A stretch of 21,697 bases of DNA from Ruminococcus sp. (GTDB lineage Bacteria > Bacillota > Clostridia > Oscillospirales > Acutalibacteraceae): the NCBI GenBank assembly GCA_017502425.1, contig JAFVVB010000018.1:1-21697 (forward strand). The letters run 5' to 3'. Positions within the stretch are counted from its first letter, which is position 1. Every line of letters begins with the position of its first letter. Under the pieces are notes generated by a model that was not told the DNA's origin, ran no database searches, and was given only the letters and a program-made list of their open reading frames with translations. Shown here piece by piece: positions 1-6,465 of this stretch. A program made the position numbers and the translations under genes.

Positions 1-573
1 GTTATTGTCAAGGTTTTGAAGCTCACGTATAACATCTTCTAAAAAGCGAGAAACACGTCCAAAACGTATATGGTCTGGTTCGTGTTTTGCGTTTGAACAA
101 TAAAATAAATCAGATAGATTGAATCTATAGATAGTTGTAAAATCAAACGTACCTTTTGCGTGTTGATTATTTGATAAATATTTTATAAATAATAGTTCGG
201 TATCTCCTCGATAAATAAAATTAAAAGAATTTCTTTCTAAGATTTCAATAAATTCTATAAAATCTGCATTATTATAGTAAATCCGACCTAAACGCTCTGT
301 ATCTAAAGCGATAGCATCTTTCGAATAGTTGAAATTAGGAAAAATTTGATTAAATGTAATACTGGGATAGTGAGCGTAGCCTGGTAAAAAGAAATCAACA
401 TTGCGACCAGCTCTTCGGTCGAAATAATTGAAATGATTATCAAGGTGAAGTCGTTCGTTAAGGTATATCATTGTTGCTGGTTTTATTAAAAAAATGGGAA
501 TAAGCTTGTCATTATTACCATGTGAATATTGTAAAAATTCCAAAAAACTATTGTATGAGCATACAGGGTTCAT
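1..573 (-). CDS. Hypothetical protein, N-terminal 191 residues (runs off left edge)
   Basis: An open frame of 191 codons runs from ATG at 573 to the window edge with no stop. The start is well supported: AGGAGG lies at 580-585, seven bases upstream, and an extended -10 promoter lies further up. The protein begins MNPVCSYNSFLEFLQY. It has no signal peptide or membrane segment in the visible part and looks cytoplasmic, rich in Asn, Phe, Tyr and charged residues. Recognisable-looking stretches are DRRAGRNVDFFLPGY (about residues 52-66) and YRGDTELLFIKYL (about 121-133). I do not recognise the family. The gene is visibly more AT-rich and uses different codons (AAT, TTT, ATA, TTA) from the ribosomal-type genes in the window, and it sits beside a tRNA gene, so it may be accessory DNA. 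The rest of the gene is outside the window. Confidence 0.8.
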   Translation of the reverse strand, partial: MNPVCSYNSFLEFLQYSHGNNDKLIPIFLIKPATMIYLNERLHLDNHFNYFDRRAGRNVDFFLPGYAHYPSITFNQIFPNFNYSKDAIALDTERLGRIYYNNADFIEFIEILERNSFNFIYRGDTELLFIKYLSNNQHAKGTFDFTTIYRFNLSDLFYCSNAKHEPDHIRFGRVSRFLEDVIRELQNLDNN

Positions 574-655
574 TTTAAGCCTCCTAATATAATTTATATT
601 TAAATTGATTGATTTATTTATTCTGATTTCTAATTTATAAATCTCCCCTATAAAC

Positions 656-661
656 ATTATA
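656..661 (-). promoter_or_regulatory. Extended -10 promoter for the left-edge gene
   Basis: On the minus strand the sequence reads TGTTATAAT, a TG-N-TATAAT extended -10 with a perfect hexamer at 656-661. The -35 about 17-18 bp upstream is poor (CTTTAT), which an extended -10 can compensate. It would give a leader of roughly 75 nt before the ATG at 573. Confidence 0.55.
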
Positions 662-800
662 ACACAAAATAAAAATAAATAAAGTTTTTATGAAATAAGT
701 ATACATTTTTCTAGAAGTGGGACAAACTGTGGTCGTTGCTGTTTTTTGAGCAAATGTGCGTTGTGCATTTTTTAGTGAAAATCGAGTGCTTTCTAAAACA

Positions 801-840
801 AAAAACGCCCAAAAATGGCTTAGATAAGCCGTTTTTGGGC
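801..840 (-). terminator. Second hairpin/terminator downstream of tRNA-Pro
   Basis: A 15-bp stem with one mismatched or wobble position pairs 807-821 with 826-840 around a 4-nt loop. On the minus strand it is followed by a T-rich tract (TTTTTTGTTTT, complement of 796-806), the form of an intrinsic terminator. It lies just downstream of another complete terminator, so it is probably a back-up stop for the tRNA transcript. Confidence 0.6.
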
Positions 841-842
841 AA

Positions 843-871
843 ACAAAAAACCGACCTATAGAGGTCGGTTT
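843..871 (-). terminator. Intrinsic terminator of tRNA-Pro
   Basis: A perfect 10-bp stem pairs 848-857 with 862-871 around the loop ATAG. On the minus strand it is followed by TTTTTTGTTT. It begins directly after the CCA end of the tRNA gene, as expected for a monocistronic tRNA transcript. Confidence 0.8.
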
Positions 872-872
872 G

Positions 873-949
873 TGGTCGAGGTGACAGGACTTGAACCTGC
901 GGCATCCTGGTCCCAAACCAGGCACTCTACCAAACTGAGTTACACCTCG
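873..949 (-). tRNA. tRNA-Pro (anticodon UGG)
   Basis: Read on the minus strand this is a complete 77-nt tRNA with the CCA end encoded. The acceptor stem CGAGGTG (949-943) pairs with CACCTCG (883-877), followed by discriminator A and CCA (875-873). The anticodon arm is CCTGG-TTTGGGA-CCAGG, giving anticodon UGG, which reads proline CCN codons. The T-arm contains GGTTCAAGTCC. The gene stands alone with its own promoter upstream and terminators directly downstream. Confidence 0.97.
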
Positions 950-976
950 AAATGCATCGTATCTGACAGCCCTGTT

Positions 977-1005
977 ATTATAACCTAAAAAAAATTGCTT
1001 GTCAA
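977..1005 (-). promoter_or_regulatory. Consensus sigma-A promoter of tRNA-Pro
   Basis: The minus strand carries TTGACA (1000-1005) and TATAAT (977-982), both perfect, separated by exactly 17 bp. The predicted start near 970 lies about 21 bp before the mature tRNA 5' end. This consensus strength is typical of stable-RNA genes. Confidence 0.9.
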
Positions 1006-1028
1006 GAGGAAAAATACACTCTTTTTAC

Positions 1029-1057
1029 TTGTGTTTTGTAAAAAAAGCATTTATAAT
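1029..1057 (+). promoter_or_regulatory. Probable promoter of the 1121-2320 gene
   Basis: A perfect TATAAT lies at 1052-1057, 17 bp downstream of TTGTGT (1029-1034), which keeps the TTG of the -35 consensus. The predicted start is near 1064, giving a leader of about 57 nt. It is divergent from the tRNA promoter only 24 bp away. Confidence 0.6.
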
Positions 1058-1120
1058 AAATTTGAATAGGCTTTTTTTAAATTAAATCATTGTTTTTACT
1101 ATAAATTTGGAGAGAAAAAT

Positions 1121-2320
1121 ATGCGCAAAAGAGCTTTTATGAATTTTTTGGCAGTAATTATATCGTGTTTTCTGATTTTTGCGTCTGTGATTAGTGTAGG
1201 AGCTATCGATGAGAAGTATAAAATCGATGAGCTCGGACTTTCGCTGAAAGTTCCTAAGGAGTACACTACTATCACCAGGACTACTGAGGAAAGCAACGAA
1301 GCATTCAAAACTTTATCGCTTGACTATAACGAGACTATGACGGCGTTTTATGCGGCTGACATATATCTTCAGTCGGTAAGCTCAGACCAGAGTTTTAAAA
1401 TCACTTTAGCTCAGACCAGCGATGATAACAGCAAAGCTATCAACAACTACTCGGATCTGAGCACTTCTCAGCGTGAGACTATACTGAATGCTTTTTTAGC
1501 CGATGATATGTATACAAATGGCGTACTCGTTAAGCACCACGGATACAGCTTTTTAGATTTGTCTTTCACTCAGCATGCACAGTCGGGCGTTATATACGGA
1601 TACCAGTGCCACACTGTGGTAAACGGTATGAATATCAATCTCACTTTGCAGAAAAATGACGAGGAGTTAACTCAAGAGGAGATTAAAATAGTTACGAATG
1701 TCGCTGATTCCATTGATTTTGGTAAAATCAAGTCGGGTGGCGGTTTTGATTGGCTCAGACTTTTTATCTGGGTTTTAGTTATCATTATTTTAGTGATTTT
1801 AGGTCGCTATTTTTACAAAATGTACAAAGTCCGTATGGAAAGTAAAAAACCTCAGCGCAGACGCAGAGAAAGAGAAGAATCATTGCTTACCGGCATCGAC
1901 GTCGAAGAAAAGCCGTCTGAACCTGTAAGAAGAGCCCGCTCGGTGTTTGATGATCTCGGACTCGAGGGGTTTGATGACGATTTTGAATTGCATTCGTTTG
2001 AGGATTCTCTGGGTTACGATGCTGACAATTACGGAGAACGTTATAACACCGATTTTGATTCTTTTGATGTTTCAGTACACGAAGAAGACGAGCTTGATGT
2101 TATGTCGCTTTTTGAAGACAGCGATGTGTCAGAGAAAGAAAGCTCTGACTACTTTACCGACTACTTCACACAAGACGAAGACATCTTGCCTGAAGACAAC
2201 AGCGTTTTAGGAAATGCTACGCTTAAAACCAAGTCTTTCTTTAAGCATCTGGGTTACTTTTTCAAAAACCTGTTTTCTATGGTTTCATCGTCTGAAAGGT
2301 CGAAAAGAAAAAGAAAATAA
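1121..2320 (+). CDS. Single-TM membrane protein with secreted N-terminal domain and acidic cytoplasmic tail
   Basis: 399 residues. GGAGAG (1109-1114) sits 6 bases before the ATG and supports the start. Residues 1-28 form a signal peptide (Arg/Lys start, hydrophobic core, VGA end). Residues 29-205 form an extracytoplasmic domain opening with LGLSLKVPKEYTTITR and closing with VTNVADSIDFGKI, a style seen in small Firmicute lipoprotein or PsbP/DUF1795-like modules; that comparison is only an impression. One membrane segment covers 211-230, followed by a very basic stretch (KKPQRRRRERE, 242-252) that fits positive-inside orientation. From about 265 to 360 the tail is strikingly rich in Asp and Glu, and the last residues are again basic (SERSKRKRK). 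I do not recognise the family. It has its own promoter and is followed by the serC promoter, so it is probably monocistronic. Confidence 0.88.
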   Translation: MRKRAFMNFLAVIISCFLIFASVISVGAIDEKYKIDELGLSLKVPKEYTTITRTTEESNEAFKTLSLDYNETMTAFYAADIYLQSVSSDQSFKITLAQTSDDNSKAINNYSDLSTSQRETILNAFLADDMYTNGVLVKHHGYSFLDLSFTQHAQSGVIYGYQCHTVVNGMNINLTLQKNDEELTQEEIKIVTNVADSIDFGKIKSGGGFDWLRLFIWVLVIIILVILGRYFYKMYKVRMESKKPQRRRREREESLLTGIDVEEKPSEPVRRARSVFDDLGLEGFDDDFELHSFEDSLGYDADNYGERYNTDFDSFDVSVHEEDELDVMSLFEDSDVSEKESSDYFTDYFTQDEDILPEDNSVLGNATLKTKSFFKHLGYFFKNLFSMVSSSERSKRKRK

Positions 2321-2395
2321 AGTGCATTTTTGCATATTTACTAAAAATTTTGGAAATATTAATGAAATTTGTATAATCCTGTATTTGCTTTGTTA

Positions 2396-2424
2396 TTGAA
2401 TTAACAATCATTTTGGAATATAAT
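2396..2424 (+). promoter_or_regulatory. serC-serA promoter
   Basis: TTGAAT (2396-2401) and a perfect TATAAT (2419-2424) are spaced by 17 bp, with a predicted start near 2431 and a leader of about 47 nt. A further TATAAT at 2372-2377 has no good -35. I see no riboswitch or T-box structure in the short leader. No convincing terminator for the preceding gene is visible in 2321-2395, so some read-through is possible. Confidence 0.7.
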
Positions 2425-2477
2425 TAAATATGAAAAATATCAGTATTATATACTGCTATACGTAAGGAGTTATTATT

Positions 2478-3563
2478 ATGAGTAGAGTTTACAATTTTTC
2501 AGCAGGTCCATCTATGCTTCCTGAAGCAGTTCTCAAAAAAGCAGCTGACGAGATGCTCGATTATGAAGGCAGCGGTCAGTCTGTAATGGAAATGTCCCAC
2601 AGAAGCAAGGTGTACGATGGTATCATCAAAGAAGCTGAGGCACTCCTCAGAGAGGTTATGAACATTCCTGATAATTATAAAGTTCTCTTCTTACAGGGTG
2701 GTGCTTCATCACAGTTCGCTATGGTTCCACTCAACCTGCTCAACAAAAGCAAGAAAGCTGACTACGTAATCACAGGTCAGTGGGCTAAGAAAGCTTATAA
2801 AGAAGCTTGCAGATACGGCGAGTGTAAGGCAGTTGCTTCTTCAGAAGACAAAACTTTCTCTTACATTCCAAAGCTTGATAAAGCTGACTTTACACCTGAT
2901 GCAGACTACTTCTACATCTGTGTTAACAACACTATCTACGGTACACTTTATCACGAGCTTCCTGATACAGGCAACGTTCCACTCGTTGGTGATATTTCAT
3001 CATGCGTTCTTTCAGAGCCTATCGATGTATCTAAGTTCGGTATTCTTTTAGCTGGTGCTCAGAAGAACATGGGTCCTGCCGGTGTTACTATCGCTATCGT
3101 TAGAGAAGACCTCATCGGTAACGCTATGGATATCACACCTACTATGTTCAACTACAAGACACACGCTGATAACGATTCTATGTTCAACACACCACCATGC
3201 TACACTATCTACATGGTTAAGCTCGTACTCGAGTGGATCAAGAACGAAATCGGCGGTCTTGAGAAGATGAAAGAGTTAAACGAGAAGAAAGCTAAGCTCT
3301 TATACGACTTCTTAGATAACTCAAAGCTCTTCAAGGGCACAGTAGTTCCTGAGGACCGTTCACTCATGAACGTACCTTTCGTTACAGGCAGCGACGAGTT
3401 AGACGCTAAATTCGTTAAAGAGTCTACTGAGGCTGGCTTTGTAAACCTCAAGGGTCACCGTTCAGTTGGTGGTATGCGTGCTTCTATCTACAACGCTATG
3501 CCATACGAGGGTGTAGAAAAGCTCGTTGAATTCATGAAGAAATTCGAAGCTGAAAACGCTTAA
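2478..3563 (+). CDS. serC: Phosphoserine aminotransferase
   Basis: 361 residues, the normal full length. SerC converts 3-phosphohydroxypyruvate plus glutamate to phosphoserine in the serine pathway; it is a cytoplasmic PLP enzyme of the class V aminotransferase fold. The N-terminus YNFSAGPSMLPE is diagnostic. MSHRSK (39-44) carries the substrate-binding His-Arg pair, GGASSQF (74-80) binds the cofactor phosphate, D172 in GDISS contacts the PLP ring, and the Schiff-base lysine is K196 in GAQKNMGPAG. AAGGAG (2463-2468) supports the start. It is 28 bp upstream of serA and shares its terminator, so the two form an operon. The codon choice is strongly biased (CTC/CTT/TTA for Leu, GCT for Ala), suggesting high expression. 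Confidence 0.97.
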   Translation: MSRVYNFSAGPSMLPEAVLKKAADEMLDYEGSGQSVMEMSHRSKVYDGIIKEAEALLREVMNIPDNYKVLFLQGGASSQFAMVPLNLLNKSKKADYVITGQWAKKAYKEACRYGECKAVASSEDKTFSYIPKLDKADFTPDADYFYICVNNTIYGTLYHELPDTGNVPLVGDISSCVLSEPIDVSKFGILLAGAQKNMGPAGVTIAIVREDLIGNAMDITPTMFNYKTHADNDSMFNTPPCYTIYMVKLVLEWIKNEIGGLEKMKELNEKKAKLLYDFLDNSKLFKGTVVPEDRSLMNVPFVTGSDELDAKFVKESTEAGFVNLKGHRSVGGMRASIYNAMPYEGVEKLVEFMKKFEAENA

Positions 3564-3591
3564 TCAATATATTTTTACGAGGTGTTTACCA

Positions 3592-4740
3592 ATGTATAAT
3601 ATTCTTAAACTCAACAAAATCGCTGAAATCGGCACAAGCCGTCTTGGCGATAACTATAACTGTGTAGACGAATGCGCTACACCTGATGCTGTACTCGTTC
3701 GTTCAGCTTCTATGCACGATTTGGACCTTCCTGAGAGCTTGCTCGCTATCGCAAGAGCAGGTGCAGGTGTTAACAACATCCCACTCGACAAGTGCACAGA
3801 AAAGGGTATCTGTGTATTCAACACTCCTGGTGCTAACGCTAACGCTGTTATGGAGCTTGTTATCGCTGGTCTTTTCATGGGCTCAAGAAAGCTCGTTGAC
3901 GGTATTAACTGGGCTAAGTCATTAAAGGGCAACGGCGACCAGGTTCTCAAAATGGTTGAAAAAGGTAAGAGCCAGTTCGCTGGTCCTGAAATCAAGGGCA
4001 AGACTTTAGGTGTTATCGGTCTTGGTGCTATCGGTATTTTAGTAGCTAACGCTGCTCGTGCACTTCACATGAACGTTGTTGGTTATGACCCATACCTTTC
4101 AGTAGAAGCTGCTCTTAAACTTTCACGTCACGTACACACAGTATCAAACCTTGACGAGCTCTACGCTCAGTGTGATTACATCACTGTTCACGTTCCACTC
4201 GTTGCAGATACAAAGGGTATGATTAACGACGAGAGCATCGCTAAGATGAAAGACGGCGTTAGAATCCTCAACTTCTCAAGAGACGGTTTAGTAGTTTCTT
4301 CTGATATCATCAAGGGTCTTGAAAGTGGTAAAATCGGTTCATACGTTACTGACTTTGCAACTGATGACCTCTTAGACGTAGACGGCGTTGTTCCTATGCC
4401 ACATTTAGGTGCTTCTACACCTGAGTCAGAAGACAACTGCGCTATCATGGCTGCTGACGAAGTTAAGCAGTATCTTGAACTCGGTAACATCAAAAACTCT
4501 GTTAACTTCCCATGTGTTTCTATGCCTAGATCAGGCGACACACGTTTCTGTGTATTCCACCAGAACGCTCCTAAGGTTATCGCTAAGTTACTCGAATCTA
4601 TCGGCGGTAACGTTGAGAACATGGAGAACAAGAGCCGTGGCGATTATGCTTACACTATCATCGACGTTACTGGCGCTAACGCTGACGCTGAAGATAAGAT
4701 TAAAGCAATCGAAGGCATCATCAGACTCAGAGTACTCTGA
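3592..4740 (+). CDS. serA: D-3-phosphoglycerate dehydrogenase (short ACT form)
   Basis: 382 residues. SerA oxidises 3-phosphoglycerate to 3-phosphohydroxypyruvate with NAD+, the first committed step of serine synthesis. The order is a substrate-domain half (1-100), an NAD Rossmann domain with GLGAIG at 143-148, the rest of the substrate domain, and a C-terminal ACT domain (about 317-382) that probably senses serine. R230 (NFSRDGLV) and H271 (MPHLGAST) match the catalytic Arg and His of the D-2-hydroxyacid dehydrogenases. The third catalytic residue, normally Glu in the DVFxxEP motif, aligns with D259 here (TDFATDDL). GAGGTG (3579-3584) lies 7 bases before the ATG. It is coupled to serC in one operon that lacks a phosphoserine phosphatase gene in this window. 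Confidence 0.94.
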   Translation: MYNILKLNKIAEIGTSRLGDNYNCVDECATPDAVLVRSASMHDLDLPESLLAIARAGAGVNNIPLDKCTEKGICVFNTPGANANAVMELVIAGLFMGSRKLVDGINWAKSLKGNGDQVLKMVEKGKSQFAGPEIKGKTLGVIGLGAIGILVANAARALHMNVVGYDPYLSVEAALKLSRHVHTVSNLDELYAQCDYITVHVPLVADTKGMINDESIAKMKDGVRILNFSRDGLVVSSDIIKGLESGKIGSYVTDFATDDLLDVDGVVPMPHLGASTPESEDNCAIMAADEVKQYLELGNIKNSVNFPCVSMPRSGDTRFCVFHQNAPKVIAKLLESIGGNVENMENKSRGDYAYTIIDVTGANADAEDKIKAIEGIIRLRVL

Positions 4741-4756
4741 TATATTGACTAATAGT

Positions 4757-4790
4757 AAAGACCGCAGTTTTCACTGCGGTCTTTTTTATT
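4757..4790 (+). terminator. serC-serA terminator
   Basis: A 12-bp perfect GC-rich stem pairs 4757-4768 with 4773-4784 around a TTTC loop and runs directly into a T tract. This is a textbook intrinsic terminator 17 bp after the serA stop. Confidence 0.93.
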
Positions 4791-4846
4791 TGTATAACGA
4801 AAACCACGCGATAGTCGTGTAGTTTAAAAAAGGTTAACCGATGAAC

Positions 4847-4912
4847 AAAAAACCTCCGAATATGCTAGAATTGGAACGACCTGCCAGTCGAACACAAGAA
4901 AGCAATCGGAGG
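4847..4912 (-). terminator. Long stem-loop acting as terminator of the 4931-5950 gene
   Basis: CCTCCGA (4853-4859) pairs with TCGGAGG (4906-4912), enclosing 46 nt with an inner CGAC/GTCG hairpin (4877-4880 with 4887-4890). On the minus strand the closing stem is followed at once by TTTTTTG, and it starts 18 bp after the stop of the minus-strand gene. This makes it a plausible terminator, but its large loop is unusual and it may instead be a small mobile or repeat cassette. Confidence 0.5.
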
Positions 4913-4930
4913 AATTTTATTACCTGTTTA

Positions 4931-5950
4931 TCAGTATTGATATGAAGTTTCATTTAAGAATGAAATCGCATTATTATCAAGACTCGATGTCCAGCCAAGG
5001 ATATATGCGTTTAAGCTATCGGTAAAAGCAAAGGAGTTGCACTCAAGCATTAAACTGTCAGGAAAATACTTACTGGCACAGTTTCTGACTGAAGAGCTTT
5101 CGTTATAATCGATGCAACCGTACATGCTGTAAAGCTGAGGTCTGAAATCAGGGAAGCTCGAGAATATAACAGCATATTCGAATGTGTCGTTATTAGCATC
5201 GGATTTTACATAGTAGGACTGTCCGGGTTTATTAATAAAGAAAAGTACTGGTGCTTCGTCAGCGTAGTAAAGGTTTTCTAAATAACCGCCCATTGAGTCA
5301 GATACAGGTAGCCTTGCGCTGCTTAGCGTAGTGTCTATCCATTCGTTGTGGTTATTCGCTTTAATATCGGTGAGAGAATAAGCTCTGAAGTACTTAGGTG
5401 TAATATTGATAGTAAATCCGTAGTCCTTAGCCTGACTGGTGATGTTTGCGATGTATATGTTCTGTAATGCCTGCATTTCTTTGACGTCCTGATCAGACCA
5501 TATGTTATTTTGGTCATCAACGAACACGAAAGTCATAGCGATATTTCCCGTGAGTTTTTTACAGTCACCTTTATTATCATATTTCATAAGATAGTGGGAG
5601 TTTGCATCAACTGACGAATCCGTGTTTTTCTTAGGAGTGCTGTAAGAACTACTATATTTTTTTGAAGATGAGTAGTTTGAAGATACGTAGCTTGATGAGT
5701 TATCGTCTAAGTAGTTGTTCACTGAATCAAAATAATCATCTGAAAGCATAGATGACGATGAAGAAGAGGAGGATTTAGCGCTGTTATCATTAATTACTAT
5801 GGTGTCGTTATCTTCGAAACGTGAAGCGATAAAAGCAATTACAAAAATGATAATAGCGATAATAACGATAGTACTAGTGCATCCGCCTTCTTTTTTATTA
5901 TTATCAGGTGTGGTCTGGTTGGTGTTAACAGGGGTAGGGTTTTCGTTCAT
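4931..5950 (-). CDS. N-terminally anchored Ser-rich surface protein; possible inactive metalloprotease relative
   Basis: 339 residues. GGAG lies 7 bases before the ATG. Residues 1-23 are polar, a membrane segment follows at 26-43 with no cleavage site apparent, then a low-complexity Ser/Asp/Tyr/Lys linker spans about 55-118, and a globular extracellular domain spans about 119-339. From memory the globular domain resembles a Clostridia family of small zinc-protease-like proteins in which an HExxH helix precedes a YFPxSIM-type motif and an AYLIGWT-type end. Here YFPDSLM (295-301) and AYILGWT (315-321) are present, but the helix reads RPQLYSMYG (270-278) with no His or Glu. That relationship is inference. 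There is no LPxTG-type motif, so it is not an obvious sortase substrate. It has its own promoter and lies downstream of the sortase operon. Confidence 0.85.
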   Translation of the reverse strand: MNENPTPVNTNQTTPDNNKKEGGCTSTIVIIAIIIFVIAFIASRFEDNDTIVINDNSAKSSSSSSSSMLSDDYFDSVNNYLDDNSSSYVSSNYSSSKKYSSSYSTPKKNTDSSVDANSHYLMKYDNKGDCKKLTGNIAMTFVFVDDQNNIWSDQDVKEMQALQNIYIANITSQAKDYGFTINITPKYFRAYSLTDIKANNHNEWIDTTLSSARLPVSDSMGGYLENLYYADEAPVLFFINKPGQSYYVKSDANNDTFEYAVIFSSFPDFRPQLYSMYGCIDYNESSSVRNCASKYFPDSLMLECNSFAFTDSLNAYILGWTSSLDNNAISFLNETSYQY

Positions 5951-5980
5951 TGTAAATCTCCGTGCATATTTTATAATTTA

Positions 5981-6008
5981 ATTTTAAATCTTTTTAAAAA
6001 TATGTCAA
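5981..6008 (-). promoter_or_regulatory. Promoter of the 4931-5950 gene
   Basis: On the minus strand a perfect TTGACA (6003-6008) precedes TAAAAT (5981-5986) with 16 bp between. The -35 begins one or two bases after the T tract of the upstream terminator, so the end of one unit and the start of the next are packed together. The predicted leader is about 25 nt. Confidence 0.7.
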
Positions 6009-6039
6009 GAAAAGCGGTGCAGATATCTGCACCGCTTTT
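6003..6039 (-). terminator. Terminator of the iscS-thiI-sortase operon (perfect 30-bp palindrome)
   Basis: Positions 6010-6039 form a perfect 30-bp palindrome with a GC-rich core. On the minus strand it ends in TTTT then CTTGACA, so it works as an intrinsic terminator with a short T tract. It lies 4 bp after the stop of the small MoCF-like gene. As DNA it could also serve as an operator, but its position and flanking A/T runs favour termination. Confidence 0.85.
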
Positions 6040-6043
6040 AAAA

Positions 6044-6454
6044 CTAAATATAAACGTTTCTGAGATACTCTAAGAATGAGTCATTCAAAAGAAAACCAAT
6101 CTCAGGAGGATTGTCAGGCAAAGCTATGACGGTCTGTTTATTATATTTGATAATATAGCCGTCACATATAGCGCCCTTTAATTTTCTGATGTTGTTGAGA
6201 GTGAGCCCTGAGTTAGACACAGCACGTGATAAAACAGTAACCAGATTCTCGTCGTCGTTCTTAGAGAAACCGCCGATAATCACAACGCAGTTGCAAAGCG
6301 TAAGGCTTTCACACAGCGTCTCGCCGAGCTTAGTCGGAGCAACCGATGAAATAATCCTGTTAGGGCTCATATCGATTTTACTGAATTTGGATTTAAGCAC
6401 TTTTTCACAGTATGAAGTTTTACGTGATTTATAAAACAGGATATCAAATTTCAT
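6044..6454 (-). CDS. Small MoCF/CinA-like (molybdopterin-binding fold) protein
   Basis: 136 residues, AAGGAG 7 bases before the ATG. Two stretches resemble the molybdopterin-binding (MoCF) fold shared by MogA, MoeA and CinA: CVVIIGGFSKNDDENLVTVL (56-75), which matches the GG-x-G-x(3)-DD-x(2)-T loop and following helix, and VIALPDNPPEIGFLL (109-123), which matches the LPGxPxEM segment near the domain's end. The central TxDD-type acidic pair (DD at 67-68) is kept, whereas the glycine after the LP is replaced by Asp. No membrane segment is present, so it is cytoplasmic. The gene lies 11 bp after the sortase fusion, whose own N-terminus looks like the same fold, so the two products may work as partners. 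The assignment is by eye and needs a profile search; any catalytic role is unknown. Confidence 0.75.
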   Translation of the reverse strand: MKFDILFYKSRKTSYCEKVLKSKFSKIDMSPNRIISSVAPTKLGETLCESLTLCNCVVIIGGFSKNDDENLVTVLSRAVSNSGLTLNNIRKLKGAICDGYIIKYNKQTVIALPDNPPEIGFLLNDSFLEYLRNVYI

Positions 6455-6465
6455 TTTAATCTCCT

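Noticed and set aside
728..735. TGTGGTCG repeated from the tRNA 3' flank as a possible attachment site
   Set aside because: Only 8 bases match; this is within chance expectation, with no longer duplication or integrase visible.
635..925. 96-codon open frame on the minus strand
   Set aside because: It runs through the tRNA-Pro gene and both terminator hairpins; no coding character.
2425..2477. Riboswitch or T-box upstream of serC
   Set aside because: The leader is under 50 nt and shows no conserved T-box or aptamer structure.
4188..4631. 147-codon frame antisense to serA
   Set aside because: A shadow of the strongly biased codons of serA; no ribosome binding site or recognisable protein.
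4841..4945. 34-codon frame crossing the 60-nt stem-loop
   Set aside because: Weak ribosome binding site, overlaps the end of the minus-strand gene and a terminator-like stem; kept only as a note in the finding on the element.
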